A DNA stretch of 64,000 nucleotides, from NCBI RefSeq assembly GCF_000172795.2, contig NZ_CP020951.1:310001-374000 (forward strand), read 5' to 3'. Shown one piece after another: positions 7,545 through 16,589 of this stretch (positions are counted from its first letter, which is position 1; each line of letters opens with the position of its first letter). This DNA comes from Rhizobium sp. CIAT894. GTDB lineage: Bacteria; Pseudomonadota; Alphaproteobacteria; Rhizobiales; Rhizobiaceae. Made by a program: the position numbers and the translations under genes. A model generated the notes under the pieces. The model worked only from the letters and a program-made list of their open reading frames with translations, did not search any database and was not told the DNA's origin.

Positions 7545-8129
7545 CTAACTCAAATCATGAAGATCCGTCGTAATCGCCGCCCCGATCGAAAATTCCGAAA
7601 ACCGCACCGTCAAACCACTGCGCTCCGGCGTGCAGGCCGTCGGCCCGACCTCATAGCGGTCTGCGGCCGGAAACGGCGCTAACCGCAACAGCGGCCAGCG
7701 GCGGCCGTCGCGGGAGGCCTGGATGCGCATTGCGCCGTTTGCGACGGTGACGCGGATGTGGAAATCTTCGAGGTCCTTGAAGGGCTGGGACACCGACCAG
7801 TCGGATCTGCCGTCGGTGACGACGGTGCTGAGGAAGGCTTCGCCGTCGGTGAATTCGACGCCGGTCTTTACCCAGCGTTTCTCGTCGAGGCGCACCATCA
7901 GGCCGGCTTGGTCGTAGAGGGTGCGGAATTCGCCCTGGACGCGGATTTGGGCGGTGAAGCTCTCGGTCGTGGGAAAAGCGAGGAAATGGCCGTTGTCGCG
8001 GGTGAAGCCGTAATGGGTTTCGCGCCAGAAATCGGTTTTCTCGTCGGTCGTCAGGGTGAGGCCGGTTTCGTCTGCGCGCCAACTGGCCGGCTCGTTCAGC
8101 CATTTTCCTTTGTTGAAATCGATGCTCAT
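7545..8129 (-). CDS. DUF1349 domain protein (concanavalin-like fold)
   Basis: A 194-residue soluble protein with the DUF1349 pattern: a WLNEPASW motif near the N-terminus, TDFWRETHYGFTRDNGHFL, then YDQAGLMVRLDEKRWVKTGVEFTDG (about residues 75-98) and a C-terminal ASRDGRRWPLLRLAPF segment. Proteins of this family are about 190-200 residues and resemble yeast YgaK-type beta-sandwich lectins; no catalytic function is established. The frame is open to 8270, but MSIDFNKGKWLNEP at 8129 is the family-like start. It is transcribed toward the thi operon and divergent from the binding-protein gene at 8358, with 228 bp between them. Confidence 0.82.
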   Translation of the reverse strand: MSIDFNKGKWLNEPASWRADETGLTLTTDEKTDFWRETHYGFTRDNGHFLAFPTTESFTAQIRVQGEFRTLYDQAGLMVRLDEKRWVKTGVEFTDGEAFLSTVVTDGRSDWSVSQPFKDLEDFHIRVTVANGAMRIQASRDGRRWPLLRLAPFPAADRYEVGPTACTPERSGLTVRFSEFSIGAAITTDLHDLS

Positions 8130-8357
8130 CCCGTTCTCTCGTTCCGTTGAAGCCTCACCGCAAGCAATCGCCTGACGTTGGCATATCACACCGCTTTCGC
8201 GCAGCGCAGCCAGCCGCAGCCGACGATGGTGTTTTTTCGACGTCGCGCTATCCGCGGCTGCATATTCCATCGCCCGCGCTTGACAGGATCGATCCAGTTC
8301 TTATTCTGTTACAAAAAGATGAATTGCATAATAATGGAACTAAACGGGAGCCGTCAC

Positions 8358-9884
8358 ATGAAAACACTGGTCGCATTCCTGCTCGGCACTGCGCTCGTCG
8401 CTTTGCCTTCCACCCTACTTGCCCAGGAAAAGGGCGGCGTTATCAATGTCGCGACGATCGGTGAACCGCCGACGCTCGATCCGATGTCTTCGACGGCCGA
8501 TCTCGTCGGCATCGTCACCCAGCATATTTTCGAAACGCTCTACACGTTCGACAAGAGCTGGAACGTCACGCCGCTTCTGGCCGAAAGCCTGCCCGAGATC
8601 AGCGCCGACGGCAAAACCTATACGATCAGGCTCAGGACCGGCATCAAGTTCCACGACAATAGCGACATGACCTCGGATGATGTCGTCGCCTCGCTGAACC
8701 GCTGGATGAAGATCGCCTCGCGTGGCAAGCAGGTGGCCGGCTTCATCGACAAGATCACTGCTGGCGATGCCTCCACCGTCACCATCACGCTGAAGCAGCC
8801 CTATGCGCCGCTGACTTCGCTGCTTGCTTTCAACAATTCGGCCGCGATCATCATCCCCTCGGAAAAGCAGGACGAGCCGATGAAGGAATTCATCGGCACC
8901 GGTCCCTATATGCTGAAGGAGCGCAAGGCCGACCAGTATATCCAGCTCGTCCGCTTCGATGGCTACAAGTCCCGCGAAGGCGACAGCAATGGTTATGGCG
9001 GCGCCCGCCATCAATATCTCGATGAAATCCGCTTCGTGCCGGTGCCGGACCCGAACACTCGCGTCGAGGCCGCCATCTCCGGCCAGTATGATTATGTCGA
9101 TTCGATCCCGGTCGAATCCTACGACAAGCTGAAGGCCTCCACCGCCTCGCAGCCGGTCATGCTCAAGCCCTTCGGTTATCCTGTTTTCGTCTTCAACACG
9201 AAGGAAGGTGTCGCTGGGAATGTCGAGGTCCGCAAGGCGATCCGCCAGGCGCTCAGCATGGAAGACATGCTGGCCGCGGCCTTCGGCAGCAAGGATTTTT
9301 ATGCGCTCGACGGCGCCGTCTACCCGAAGACCTTTGCCTGGTCGACGGATGCCGGCGTCGAGGGCGCCTATAATGTCGCCGATCCGGAAGGGGCGGCAGC
9401 TGCCGCCAAGAAGGCCGGTTATAACGGCGAGCCGATCCGCATCCTGACCAGCCGCCAGTACGAATTCCACTACAAGATGGCGCAGGTCGCCGCCGAATAT
9501 CTGAAGCTTGCCGGTTTCACCGTCGATATGCAGGTGGTGGACTGGGCGACGCTGACGCAGCGCCGCACCGATCCGAAGCTCTGGGATATCTACATCACCC
9601 ACAGCCCCTTCCTGCCGGAACCGGCGTTGATCGGATCGCTCTCGACCAGTTCGCCCGGCTGGTGGGACACGCCGGCCCGCAAGGCCGCCGTCGATGCCTT
9701 CACCTCCGAGGTCGACCCGAAGAAGCGGGTGGCGCTCTGGGCCGATGTCCAGAAGGCTATCTATACCGACGCGCCCTTCATGAAGATCGGCGATTTCAAC
9801 GCTGTCTCGGCGAAGTCGGTCAAGCTCGACGGCGTCGATCCGGCCCCGTGGCCGTATTTCTGGAACGCTTCGATCAAGAAGTGA
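8358..9884 (+). CDS. ABC transporter substrate-binding protein, family 5 (peptide type)
   Basis: A 508-residue secreted receptor. The start at 8358 is followed by a clean signal peptide (MKTLVAFLLGTALVALPSTLLAQ) and preceded by ACGGGAG; the same frame is open upstream to 8178 but that part has no signal-peptide character. The mature protein has SBP_bac_5 features: GEPPTLDPMSSTADLVGIVTQHIFETLYTFD, LRTGIKFHDNSDMTSDDVVASLNRW at about 90-115, and FIGTGPYMLKER. It begins an operon with two permeases, a RidA protein, a PLP enzyme, a double ATPase and a bicupin hydrolase. The substrate is therefore probably a nitrogenous compound that those enzymes degrade, not a simple peptide (inference). Confidence 0.93.
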   Translation: MKTLVAFLLGTALVALPSTLLAQEKGGVINVATIGEPPTLDPMSSTADLVGIVTQHIFETLYTFDKSWNVTPLLAESLPEISADGKTYTIRLRTGIKFHDNSDMTSDDVVASLNRWMKIASRGKQVAGFIDKITAGDASTVTITLKQPYAPLTSLLAFNNSAAIIIPSEKQDEPMKEFIGTGPYMLKERKADQYIQLVRFDGYKSREGDSNGYGGARHQYLDEIRFVPVPDPNTRVEAAISGQYDYVDSIPVESYDKLKASTASQPVMLKPFGYPVFVFNTKEGVAGNVEVRKAIRQALSMEDMLAAAFGSKDFYALDGAVYPKTFAWSTDAGVEGAYNVADPEGAAAAAKKAGYNGEPIRILTSRQYEFHYKMAQVAAEYLKLAGFTVDMQVVDWATLTQRRTDPKLWDIYITHSPFLPEPALIGSLSTSSPGWWDTPARKAAVDAFTSEVDPKKRVALWADVQKAIYTDAPFMKIGDFNAVSAKSVKLDGVDPAPWPYFWNASIKK

Positions 9885-9911
9885 TGGAGTGATTTCGGTG
9901 CCTAGTACTTG

Positions 9912-10069
9912 CTCCCTCATTCCTGTCCTCGGGCTTGACCCGAGGGACGTCACAGGAATCCAGCCACGGCGCTTCTGCGCTGTGATTGACCCTTGTCCAG
10001 TCGGAGAGTCTTCTGCGCCCAAGGACTTGGGCGCGCTGGATTCCTGTGACGAGCACAGGAATGAGGGAG
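9912..10069 (+). repeat. RIME-like palindromic repeat between binding protein and permease genes
   Basis: CTCCCTCATTCCTGT (9912-9926) and its exact complement ACAGGAATGAGGGAG (10055-10069) flank a 158-bp element containing the TCACAGGAATCCAG-type core and internal small hairpins (for example CCTCGGG...CCCGAGG near 9927-9945). This matches my knowledge of the rhizobial intergenic mosaic elements (RIME). It sits 27 bp after the binding-protein stop and 52 bp before the permease start. It has no coding capacity and may fold as a long RNA hairpin within the operon transcript. Confidence 0.8.
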
Positions 10070-10121
10070 AGAGGCGGCATCCGCTAGGGTGCTCCAAGCA
10101 CCAGCGGTGGGAGCAGTTTGG

Positions 10122-11063
10122 ATGATCCGCTACATCCTCCAGCGCCTGTTCGGCATGATCGTCGTGATGTTTCTCGTCGTCACGATCGTCTTCGTCATCG
10201 TGCGCGTGACGCCGGGAGATCCGGCCGCCGTCATGCTCGGGCCGGATGCGACGCCGCAGGATATTGCTGATCTGAGATCCCGGCTTGGCCTCGATCGGTC
10301 GCTCGGCCTGCAATATGTCTATTATATCGGCCAGCTGCTGAAGGGCGATCTCGGCCAGTCGATTTTCCTCAACATGCCCGTGACGTCGGCGCTCATCGAT
10401 CGCGCCGAGCCGACCTTCTTCCTGACGCTGTTTTCGCTTGCCATCGCCAGCATCATCGCGCTGCCGATCGGCATCTATGCCGCCTATCGGCGCGGCTCCC
10501 TGGTCGATCAGGCGGCGACGACGCTCGCCATGTTTGCCGCCAGCATTCCCAGCTTCTGGCTCGGTCTCATCCTGATGCAGTTCTTTGCCGTCCGCCTGAA
10601 CCTCTTCCCCGTCTCCGGTTATGGCGGTCCCGGCTCGAGTTTTCTCGAGCGCATGTATCACCTGACGCTGCCGGCATTCGCGCTCGGCATCGTCTCTTCG
10701 GCACTGATCCTGCGCTTTACCCGCGCCTCGATGCTCGACGTGCTCGGCGACGATTATATCCGCACGGCGCGCGCCAAGGGGCTGGTCGAGCGCCGGGTCA
10801 TCCTCAAACACGCGCTGAAGAATGCGCTGATCCCGATCCTGACGGTGCTCGGCTTGACGGCGGCGGTGCTGATTTCAGGGGCCGTCGTCACCGAGACCGT
10901 CTTTGGCCTGCCGGGTGTCGGCAATCTCGTCGTCTCCGCGGTTCTGCGCCGCGACTATCCCGTCATCCAGGGGGCTCTGCTCGTCATCGCCGCCCTCTAT
11001 GTGCTGATCAATTTTGCGATCGACATGCTCTATCTGCTGGTCGATCCGAGGGTGCGCTACTGA
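10122..11063 (+). CDS. Peptide-type ABC transporter permease (DppB-like)
   Basis: A 313-residue permease with the classic DppB opening MIRYILQRLFGMIVVMFLVV, followed by VRVTPGDPAAVMLGPDATPQDIADLR. The EAA loop is at DDYIRTARAKGLVERRVILKHALKNALIPILT, and the C-terminus reads YLLVDPRVRY. GGTGGGAG lies upstream of the ATG at 10122; an in-frame start 33 bp earlier lies in the repeat and is unlikely. Its stop codon shares one base with the start of the DppC-like gene (TGATG). It forms the inner-membrane channel of the 8358-15615 importer. Confidence 0.94.
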   Translation: MIRYILQRLFGMIVVMFLVVTIVFVIVRVTPGDPAAVMLGPDATPQDIADLRSRLGLDRSLGLQYVYYIGQLLKGDLGQSIFLNMPVTSALIDRAEPTFFLTLFSLAIASIIALPIGIYAAYRRGSLVDQAATTLAMFAASIPSFWLGLILMQFFAVRLNLFPVSGYGGPGSSFLERMYHLTLPAFALGIVSSALILRFTRASMLDVLGDDYIRTARAKGLVERRVILKHALKNALIPILTVLGLTAAVLISGAVVTETVFGLPGVGNLVVSAVLRRDYPVIQGALLVIAALYVLINFAIDMLYLLVDPRVRY

Positions 11064-11932
11064 TGGCCGATATCGCAATCAAATCAGCCGAGAGCGAAGG
11101 CAGCAAATTCGTCCGCCGCCTGCTGAAGCGCAAGACGGTGGCCTTCGGCCTGCTGATCCTGACGATCTTCGTGCTGCTGGCGGTCTTCGCGCCCGTTGTC
11201 GCGCCCTATTCGCCGTCCAAGCTTTCGATCGTCAACCGGCTGAAGCCGCCGAGTGAGATTTTCTTCTTCGGCACGGACGAGTTCGGTCGCGACGTTTTCT
11301 CCCGCACCATCTTTGCCGGTCGGCTGTCGCTGCTGGTCGGCGCCGCCGTCGTCGCCCTGTCGGCGGCGATCGGCGTGACGCTCGGCCTGCTCGCCGGCTT
11401 TTTCCAGAAGCTCGATACGCCGATCGCCCGGCTGATCGATGCGATGATGGCTTTCCCGGATATCCTGCTGGCGATCGCGCTGGTCGCTGCCCTTGGTCCG
11501 TCGCTGACAACAGTCATCATCGCGCTGTCGATCGTTTATGCGCCCCGCCTTGCCCGCATCGTCCGTGCCTCGACGCTCGTCATTCGCGAGCTGCCCTATG
11601 TCGAGGCGGCGAGGGCGCTTGGGATTTCGACCTTCCACATCATGACGCGGCATGTGCTGCGCAACCTGCTGTCGCCGATCCTTGTGCAGGCGACTTTCCT
11701 CTTCGCCAGCGCCATGCTTGCCGAAGCCGGCCTCTCCTTCCTCGGCCTCGGCGTCAGCCCGGAGATCCCGACCTGGGGAACGATGATCGCCGCCGGCCGC
11801 CAATATATCGGTCAGGCCGACTGGATGACGCTGTTTCCGGGTGTTGCCATCATTCTCTCGGTGCTGTCGCTGCAGATGGTCGGCGACGGCCTCAGGGACA
11901 TGCTCGATCCAAGACTTCGCAAGGATCTTTAA
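11063..11932 (+). CDS. Peptide-type ABC transporter permease (DppC-like)
   Basis: A 289-residue permease with the DppC N-terminal cytoplasmic tail, first membrane segment (FGLLILTIFVLLAVFAPVVAPYSP) and the FFFGTDEFGRDVFSRTIFAGRLSLLVG motif at about 67-95. The EAA loop is LPYVEAARALGISTFHIMTRHVLRNLLSPILVQ. The C-terminus GDGLRDMLDPRLRKDL is family-typical. It is translationally coupled to the DppB-like gene by a 1-base overlap. A 63-bp gap separates it from the RidA gene. Confidence 0.94.
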   Translation: MADIAIKSAESEGSKFVRRLLKRKTVAFGLLILTIFVLLAVFAPVVAPYSPSKLSIVNRLKPPSEIFFFGTDEFGRDVFSRTIFAGRLSLLVGAAVVALSAAIGVTLGLLAGFFQKLDTPIARLIDAMMAFPDILLAIALVAALGPSLTTVIIALSIVYAPRLARIVRASTLVIRELPYVEAARALGISTFHIMTRHVLRNLLSPILVQATFLFASAMLAEAGLSFLGLGVSPEIPTWGTMIAAGRQYIGQADWMTLFPGVAIILSVLSLQMVGDGLRDMLDPRLRKDL

Positions 11933-11995
11933 TCCGCCGACCTCTCGGTCGGTTCCCAAATTCGCCAAATCGAAAATTGCATGACAGGAGTTTGC

Positions 11996-12493
11996 GTGAA
12001 CCAGTTTCCCACCGCCGCCGGCAAGGTCGAGAGCTCGCCTTACGAACGGCTTGCCGCCCTCGGCATAACGCTGCCGCCGCCACCGCCGCCGATCGCCAAT
12101 TTCGTGACGCATGTGCTGGAGGGCAACATGCTCTATCTCTCCGGCCAGGGGCCGCGCGAGGCCGACGGTTTGCTGCATGCCGGCAAGGTCGGCGGCGGCG
12201 TCGGTGTCGAGGCGGCCTATGGCCACGCCCGGCTGACCGGCATCAATCTGCTTGCCGTGATGCACGAGGCGCTGGGCGATCTCTCCCGCGTCAGGCGGGT
12301 GGTCAAGCTGCTCGGCATGGTCAATGCCGTGCCCGATTTCGAGGATCATCCGAGCGTCATCAACGGCTGCTCGGATCTCTTCATCGAAGTCTTCGGGCCG
12401 GCCGGCGAACATGCCCGCTCGGCGGTCGGCTTCGGTTCGTTGCCCGGCAACATCACCGTCGAGATTGAGGCCATCGTCGCCTTGCACGGCTGA
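11996..12493 (+). CDS. RidA-family protein (YjgF/YER057c/UK114, long subgroup)
   Basis: A 165-residue Rid protein. The Pro-rich [15 protein letters not shown] near the N-terminus, [12 protein letters not shown] and the C-terminal [19 protein letters not shown] are typical of the longer RidA-like subgroup. Canonical RidA hydrolyses reactive enamines/imines released by PLP enzymes; members of side groups may have other roles. I chose the GTG at 11996 because AGGAG lies 6 bases upstream; an ATG at 11981 adds five residues but has no ribosome site. It lies immediately before a PLP enzyme gene, which strongly suggests it removes or processes the unstable product of that enzyme (inference). Confidence 0.85.
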   Translation: MNQFPTAAGKVESSPYERLAALGITLPPPPPPIANFVTHVLEGNMLYLSGQGPREADGLLHAGKVGGGVGVEAAYGHARLTGINLLAVMHEALGDLSRVRRVVKLLGMVNAVPDFEDHPSVINGCSDLFIEVFGPAGEHARSAVGFGSLPGNITVEIEAIVALHG

Positions 12494-12564
12494 CGAAAGT
12501 TTTCATATTTGGAGGAGCGTTCCCCCATGCGCCGCTCCCCGACCCCGGAATTCTGGAGAACTTC

Positions 12565-13761
12565 ATGTCCACTGATATGCGATCATCGCTCGGCCTTCGC
12601 CCCGTCATCAACGTCTCGGGCACGATGACCAGCCTCGGCGCCTCGATCGTCGTGCCGGAGGCGATCGAGGCGATGGCATCGATCCTGCCGCATTTCGTCG
12701 AGATCAACGACCTGCAGCGCAAGGCAAGCGCGGTCATCGCCCGGCTGACCGGCGGTGAGGCGGGCTTCGTCACCGCTTCCTGCTCGGCCGGCATTTCGCT
12801 GGCGGTCGCCGGCGCCATGTCAGGCGACAATCTGCTGGCAATCGAGAAGCTGCCGGATGCCGTGCCCGAGAAGAACGAGGTGCTGGTGCAGATGGGCCAT
12901 GTGGTGAGCTACGGCGCACCGGTCGATCAGGCGATCCGGCTTGCCGGCGGCAAGGTCGTGCTTGTGGGACAAGCGACCTCGACGCACCGCTTCCACATGG
13001 AAAAGGCGATCACCGAAAAGACCGCCGCCGCCGTCTATGTCGTCTCCCACCATGTCGTCGACTACGGCCTGCTGAACCTGAAGGAATTCGTCGAGATCGC
13101 TCATGCCAGGGGCGTGCCGGTGATCGTCGATGCCGCCTCGGAATATGATCTCAGGATTTTCCTGGAGCAGGGGGCCGATATCGCGCTTTATTCCGGCCAC
13201 AAATTCCTCGGCGGCCCGACGTCCGGCATCGTCGCCGGCCGCAAGGAACTTGTGCGCCATGCCTTCCTGCAGAATATGGGCATCGGCCGCGGCATGAAGG
13301 TCGGCAAGGAAAGCATCTTCGGTGTCATGGCAGCACTCGAAGCCTGGGAAAGGCGCGACCATGCCGGCATTCGCGAACGCGAAACCGGCTATCTCAACCT
13401 TTGGAAGAAGACACTCGACGGCCGTCCCGGCGTCACCGCGCTGGTCGAGCCCGACCCGACCAACAATCCGCTCGACCGGCTGCGCCTGATCGTCGATGCC
13501 GAAGAGGCGCATATTACCGCCTGGGATCTGGCCGATGCACTGGCGAAGGGCAGCCCGCCGATCATCGTGCGCGATCACGAGGTGGAGCACCGCTATTTCT
13601 ATCTCGACCCGTGCAACCTGCATCCGGGCCAGGAGGTCATCGTCGCCAACCGCTTGGCTGAGGAACTCGACAAGGCCCTCGCCTCCAACGAGATCATCGC
13701 CACGCCGATCGAAAACCGCAGCCGGCACCGTTTCGACGGGCTGCTGCGCTGGCCGGATTGA
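12565..13761 (+). CDS. SelA-like PLP-dependent enzyme (aminotransferase class V fold)
   Basis: A 398-residue fold-type I PLP enzyme. The PLP-binding elements are visible: VIVDAAS with Asp189 and the Schiff-base lysine Lys213 in [15 protein letters not shown]. The N-terminal [17 protein letters not shown] and the [30 protein letters not shown] segment are characteristic of the SelA/DgaE-like group, which includes D-glucosaminate-6-phosphate ammonia-lyase and related beta-eliminating enzymes, and not true selenocysteine synthase. GGAG precedes the ATG at 12565. Placed between RidA and the transporter ATPase, it probably performs an ammonia-releasing elimination on an imported amino compound; the substrate is unknown. 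Confidence 0.85.
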   Translation: MSTDMRSSLGLRPVINVSGTMTSLGASIVVPEAIEAMASILPHFVEINDLQRKASAVIARLTGGEAGFVTASCSAGISLAVAGAMSGDNLLAIEKLPDAVPEKNEVLVQMGHVVSYGAPVDQAIRLAGGKVVLVGQATSTHRFHMEKAITEKTAAAVYVVSHHVVDYGLLNLKEFVEIAHARGVPVIVDAASEYDLRIFLEQGADIALYSGHKFLGGPTSGIVAGRKELVRHAFLQNMGIGRGMKVGKESIFGVMAALEAWERRDHAGIRERETGYLNLWKKTLDGRPGVTALVEPDPTNNPLDRLRLIVDAEEAHITAWDLADALAKGSPPIIVRDHEVEHRYFYLDPCNLHPGQEVIVANRLAEELDKALASNEIIATPIENRSRHRFDGLLRWPD

Positions 13762-13779
13762 GCCGGAGGAGGAACCGAG

Positions 13780-15615
13780 ATGGGCAGCGTCCAGGCAGAA
13801 TCGATCGAGACAGCCGCCGCCGTTCTTTCCGTCGAGGGGCTGACGACGTCCTTCTTGGTCGATGGCGCCTGGAAACCGGTCGTGCGCGACGTCTCCTTCA
13901 CCGTCGCACCTGGCGAAACCGTGGCGATCGTCGGCGAATCCGGTTCGGGCAAAAGCGTCACCTCGCTCTCGATCATGCGGCTGCTGCAGGCCGATAGCAG
14001 CTGCGTCGAGGGCCGGGTCATGCTCGGCGGCCGCGACCTGCTGACCTTGCCCGAACATGCCATGCGGCAGGTGCGCGGCAACGAGGTGGCGATGATCTTC
14101 CAGGAGCCGATGACCTCGCTCAATCCGCTGTTCACCATCGGCGATCAGATTTCCGAAGCGCTGCTCTGCCATTCCGAGATGAGCAAGGCCAATGCCAGGG
14201 CCGAGACGATCAGGCTGCTGGAAAAAGTCCGCATCCCCTCGGCCGCCTCGCGCTTCGACGAATATCCGCACCGCTTTTCCGGCGGCATGCGCCAGCGGGT
14301 GATGATCGCCATGGCGCTTGCCAGCCGGCCGAGGCTCCTGATCGCCGACGAGCCGACGACGGCGCTCGACGTGACGATCCAGGGTCAGATCCTCGATCTC
14401 ATCAAGATGCTGCAGGAAGAGGAGGGGACGTCTGTTCTCTTCATCACCCATGATATGGGCGTCGTCGCCGAGATCGCCGATCGGACGGTGGTCATGTATC
14501 GCGGCGAACAGGTCGAAAGCGGCGTCACCGCCGATATCTTCCACCGCGGCAGACATCCCTATACCAGAGCGCTGCTGTCGGCCGTGCCGGTGCTCGGCTC
14601 GATGCAGGGCCGCCAGCGGCCGCTGCGCTTCCCGGTGGTCAACACGGCGACGGGTCAGTCGGATAGTCCGGCCGAGGCCGCCGATACCGTCGCGGCGACG
14701 CCGGTGCTTGAGGTGAAGAACCTCACCAAGCGTTTCGACATTCATTCCGGCCTGTTCGGCCGGCTGACCAGCCGGGTGCATGCGGTCGAAAACGTCTCCT
14801 TCGATCTGCACGCCGGCGAAACCCTGTCGCTTGTCGGCGAATCCGGCTGCGGCAAATCGACGACGGGCCGCGCCATCATGCGTCTCATCGAGCCGCAGGC
14901 CGGTTCCGTTCTCGTCGAGGGCAGGGAGGTGCTCGGCCTCGACAGGAAGGATCTGCGCGAGATGCGCAAATCCGTGCAGATGATCTTCCAGGATCCCTTT
15001 GCCAGCCTCAATCCGCGCATGACGGTGGGGGCCGCGATCGCCGAGCCCTATCTCGAACACAGAATGGGCGGTTCGAAACAGGCAAAAGAGGTCGTTGCCG
15101 ATCTGCTGGTCAAGGTCGGCCTGTCCGCGGATATGGCGGCGCGCTATCCGCATGAATTTTCCGGCGGCCAGCGCCAGCGCATCTGCATTGCCCGCGCGCT
15201 CGCCCTGCAGCCGAAGGTCATCGTCGCCGACGAAAGCGTGTCGGCGCTCGACGTGTCGATCAAAGCGCAGGTGATCAACCTGATGCTCGACCTGCAGCAG
15301 AGCCTCGACCTCGCCTTCCTGTTCATCTCGCACGATATGGCGGTGGTCGAGCGCGTCAGCCACCGCGTGGCGGTGATGTATCTCGGCGAGATCGTTGAGA
15401 TCGGCCCGCGCGCCGCCGTCTTCGAAAACCCGCAACACCCCTATACGAAGAAACTCATCGCCGCCGTGCCGGTGCCGGATCCCGACCGCCGCCACGAAAA
15501 ACGCATGGTGGCGAATGACGAGATCAAGAGCCCGATGCGATCAGTCGACTACCAGCCTCCGGCCACCTTCTATCGTGAAGTCGGGCCGGGCCACCTGGTG
15601 ATGGCCGACCGGTAG
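13780..15615 (+). CDS. Dipeptide-type ABC transporter ATPase, fused DppD-DppF
   Basis: A 611-residue protein with two complete ATPase domains. Domain 1 (about 10-275) has Walker [11 protein letters not shown], signature [15 protein letters not shown] and Walker [13 protein letters not shown]; domain 2 (about 305-600) has [26 protein letters not shown] and [12 protein letters not shown]. In domain 2 the usual Pro after the Walker B Glu is Ser (DESVSALD), a common variant in DppF-like domains. The oligopeptide C-terminal [13 protein letters not shown] motif occurs in domain 1 and [13 protein letters not shown] in domain 2. It energises the importer at 8358-11932; the enzyme genes have been placed between permease and ATPase genes. 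The gene starts 19 bp after the PLP enzyme. Confidence 0.94.
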   Translation: MGSVQAESIETAAAVLSVEGLTTSFLVDGAWKPVVRDVSFTVAPGETVAIVGESGSGKSVTSLSIMRLLQADSSCVEGRVMLGGRDLLTLPEHAMRQVRGNEVAMIFQEPMTSLNPLFTIGDQISEALLCHSEMSKANARAETIRLLEKVRIPSAASRFDEYPHRFSGGMRQRVMIAMALASRPRLLIADEPTTALDVTIQGQILDLIKMLQEEEGTSVLFITHDMGVVAEIADRTVVMYRGEQVESGVTADIFHRGRHPYTRALLSAVPVLGSMQGRQRPLRFPVVNTATGQSDSPAEAADTVAATPVLEVKNLTKRFDIHSGLFGRLTSRVHAVENVSFDLHAGETLSLVGESGCGKSTTGRAIMRLIEPQAGSVLVEGREVLGLDRKDLREMRKSVQMIFQDPFASLNPRMTVGAAIAEPYLEHRMGGSKQAKEVVADLLVKVGLSADMAARYPHEFSGGQRQRICIARALALQPKVIVADESVSALDVSIKAQVINLMLDLQQSLDLAFLFISHDMAVVERVSHRVAVMYLGEIVEIGPRAAVFENPQHPYTKKLIAAVPVPDPDRRHEKRMVANDEIKSPMRSVDYQPPATFYREVGPGHLVMADR

Positions 15616-15658
15616 CGAAAGGCGTTGGGAGTTGCCTAACCGGCCGACGGCGCATAAA

Positions 15659-15678
15659 GCAGATGCAGTGACATCTGC
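15659..15678. promoter_or_regulatory. Dyad GCAGATG-N6-CATCTGC, candidate operator
   Basis: A perfect 7-bp inverted repeat lies in the 79-bp gap before the bicupin gene. Ten bases of its right half (TGACATCTGC) recur exactly in front of ansP at 18245-18254. Two GntR regulators are encoded between the two sites, so the element could be their operator. This is inference from sequence and context. Confidence 0.4.
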
Positions 15679-15694
15679 CTGGAAAGCCGCATCA

Positions 15695-16516
15695 ATGGAC
15701 AAGACAGAGTATTTTTCGAAGCTCGGCGGTTTGCCGCCGCAGACCCAATTGCTTTCCGGCAGGGCCGTCTTCACCACGGCTTACGCGGTCATCCCCCGCG
15801 GCGTCATGAGCGATATCGTCACCAGCCTGCTTCCGCATTGGACGGGAACGCGGGCATGGGTTCTCTCCCGTCCGCTTTCCGGTTTCTCCGAGACCTTCTC
15901 GCAATACGTCATGGAGGTTCAGCCGGGCGGCGGCAGTGATCGGCCGGAGCCGGACAAGCGGGCCGAAGCAGTCCTCTTCGTCGTCGAAGGCGGCATGATG
16001 GTGGAGCTCGAAGGCGTCAGCCACGCGCTGCGCGCCGGCTCCTTCGTCTACATTCCCGCCGGTTCGGCCTGGCGGCTGAAAAACGACGGTTCGGCCGCTG
16101 CCATCTTCCACTGGGTCAGAAAGGCCTTTCAGGAGGTCGAGGGGCTGGAGCCGCCGCCGGCGATCGTCACCCATGAGGACGACCATCCGATCCGCGCCAT
16201 GCCCGACACCGACGGCCGCTGGGGCACGACCCGCTTCATCGATCCGGCCGATGTGCGCTACGATATGCACGTCAATATCGTCACGCTGGAGCCTGGCGCG
16301 GTGATCCCCTTCATGGAGACCCATGTGATGGAGCACGGTCTCTATGTGCTGGAGGGCAAGGCGGTCTATCGCCTGAACCAGGATTGGGTCGAGGTCGAGG
16401 CCGGCGATTTCATGTGGCTGCGCGCCTTCTGCCCGCAGGCCTGCTACGCCGGCGGCCCCGGCCGCTTCCGCTACCTGCTCTACAAGGACGTCAACCGTCA
16501 CATGAAGCTCTGGTAG
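15695..16516 (+). CDS. (S)-ureidoglycine aminohydrolase-like bicupin (AllE/UGHY family)
   Basis: A 273-residue protein with two cupin domains. The C-terminal cupin carries Glu208, His210, His214 and Gln248 in the motif ETHVMEHGLYVLEGKAVY and CPQACYAGG; their spacing (+2, +4, +34) equals the Mn-binding set I know from plant ureidoglycine aminohydrolase. That enzyme releases ammonia from (S)-ureidoglycine in purine/allantoin breakdown. The C-terminal RYLLYKDVNRHMKLW is also typical. The start at 15695 has GGAAAG 8 bases upstream; a TTG at 15632 would add 21 residues and has an abutting ribosome site. No allantoinase or allantoicase gene is in the window, so an imported ureide or a related gem-diamine may be the real substrate. 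Confidence 0.82.
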   Translation: MDKTEYFSKLGGLPPQTQLLSGRAVFTTAYAVIPRGVMSDIVTSLLPHWTGTRAWVLSRPLSGFSETFSQYVMEVQPGGGSDRPEPDKRAEAVLFVVEGGMMVELEGVSHALRAGSFVYIPAGSAWRLKNDGSAAAIFHWVRKAFQEVEGLEPPPAIVTHEDDHPIRAMPDTDGRWGTTRFIDPADVRYDMHVNIVTLEPGAVIPFMETHVMEHGLYVLEGKAVYRLNQDWVEVEAGDFMWLRAFCPQACYAGGPGRFRYLLYKDVNRHMKLW

Positions 16517-16589
16517 GCCACGCGTCGGCAGGCCGCCGGCACCTGTCCGGTTGCTTGACAGCTCTTTCGAATGCCCGCATCGTCCTTCG

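Noticed and set aside
7240..7548. Plus-strand frame across the riboswitch region
   Set aside because: It overlaps a strongly conserved TPP aptamer on the other strand and shows no family features.
8415..10811. A 798-codon minus-strand frame across the binding-protein gene, the RIME-like element and the permease
   Set aside because: It is opposite genes with clear domains, runs through a non-coding repeat, and its composition is of the antisense-shadow type.
12820..15495. An 891-codon open frame on the minus strand
   Set aside because: It lies opposite the PLP-enzyme and DppDF-type ATPase genes, is extremely rich in Arg, Gly, Asp and His, and has no domain. It is an antisense shadow created by high GC at third positions.
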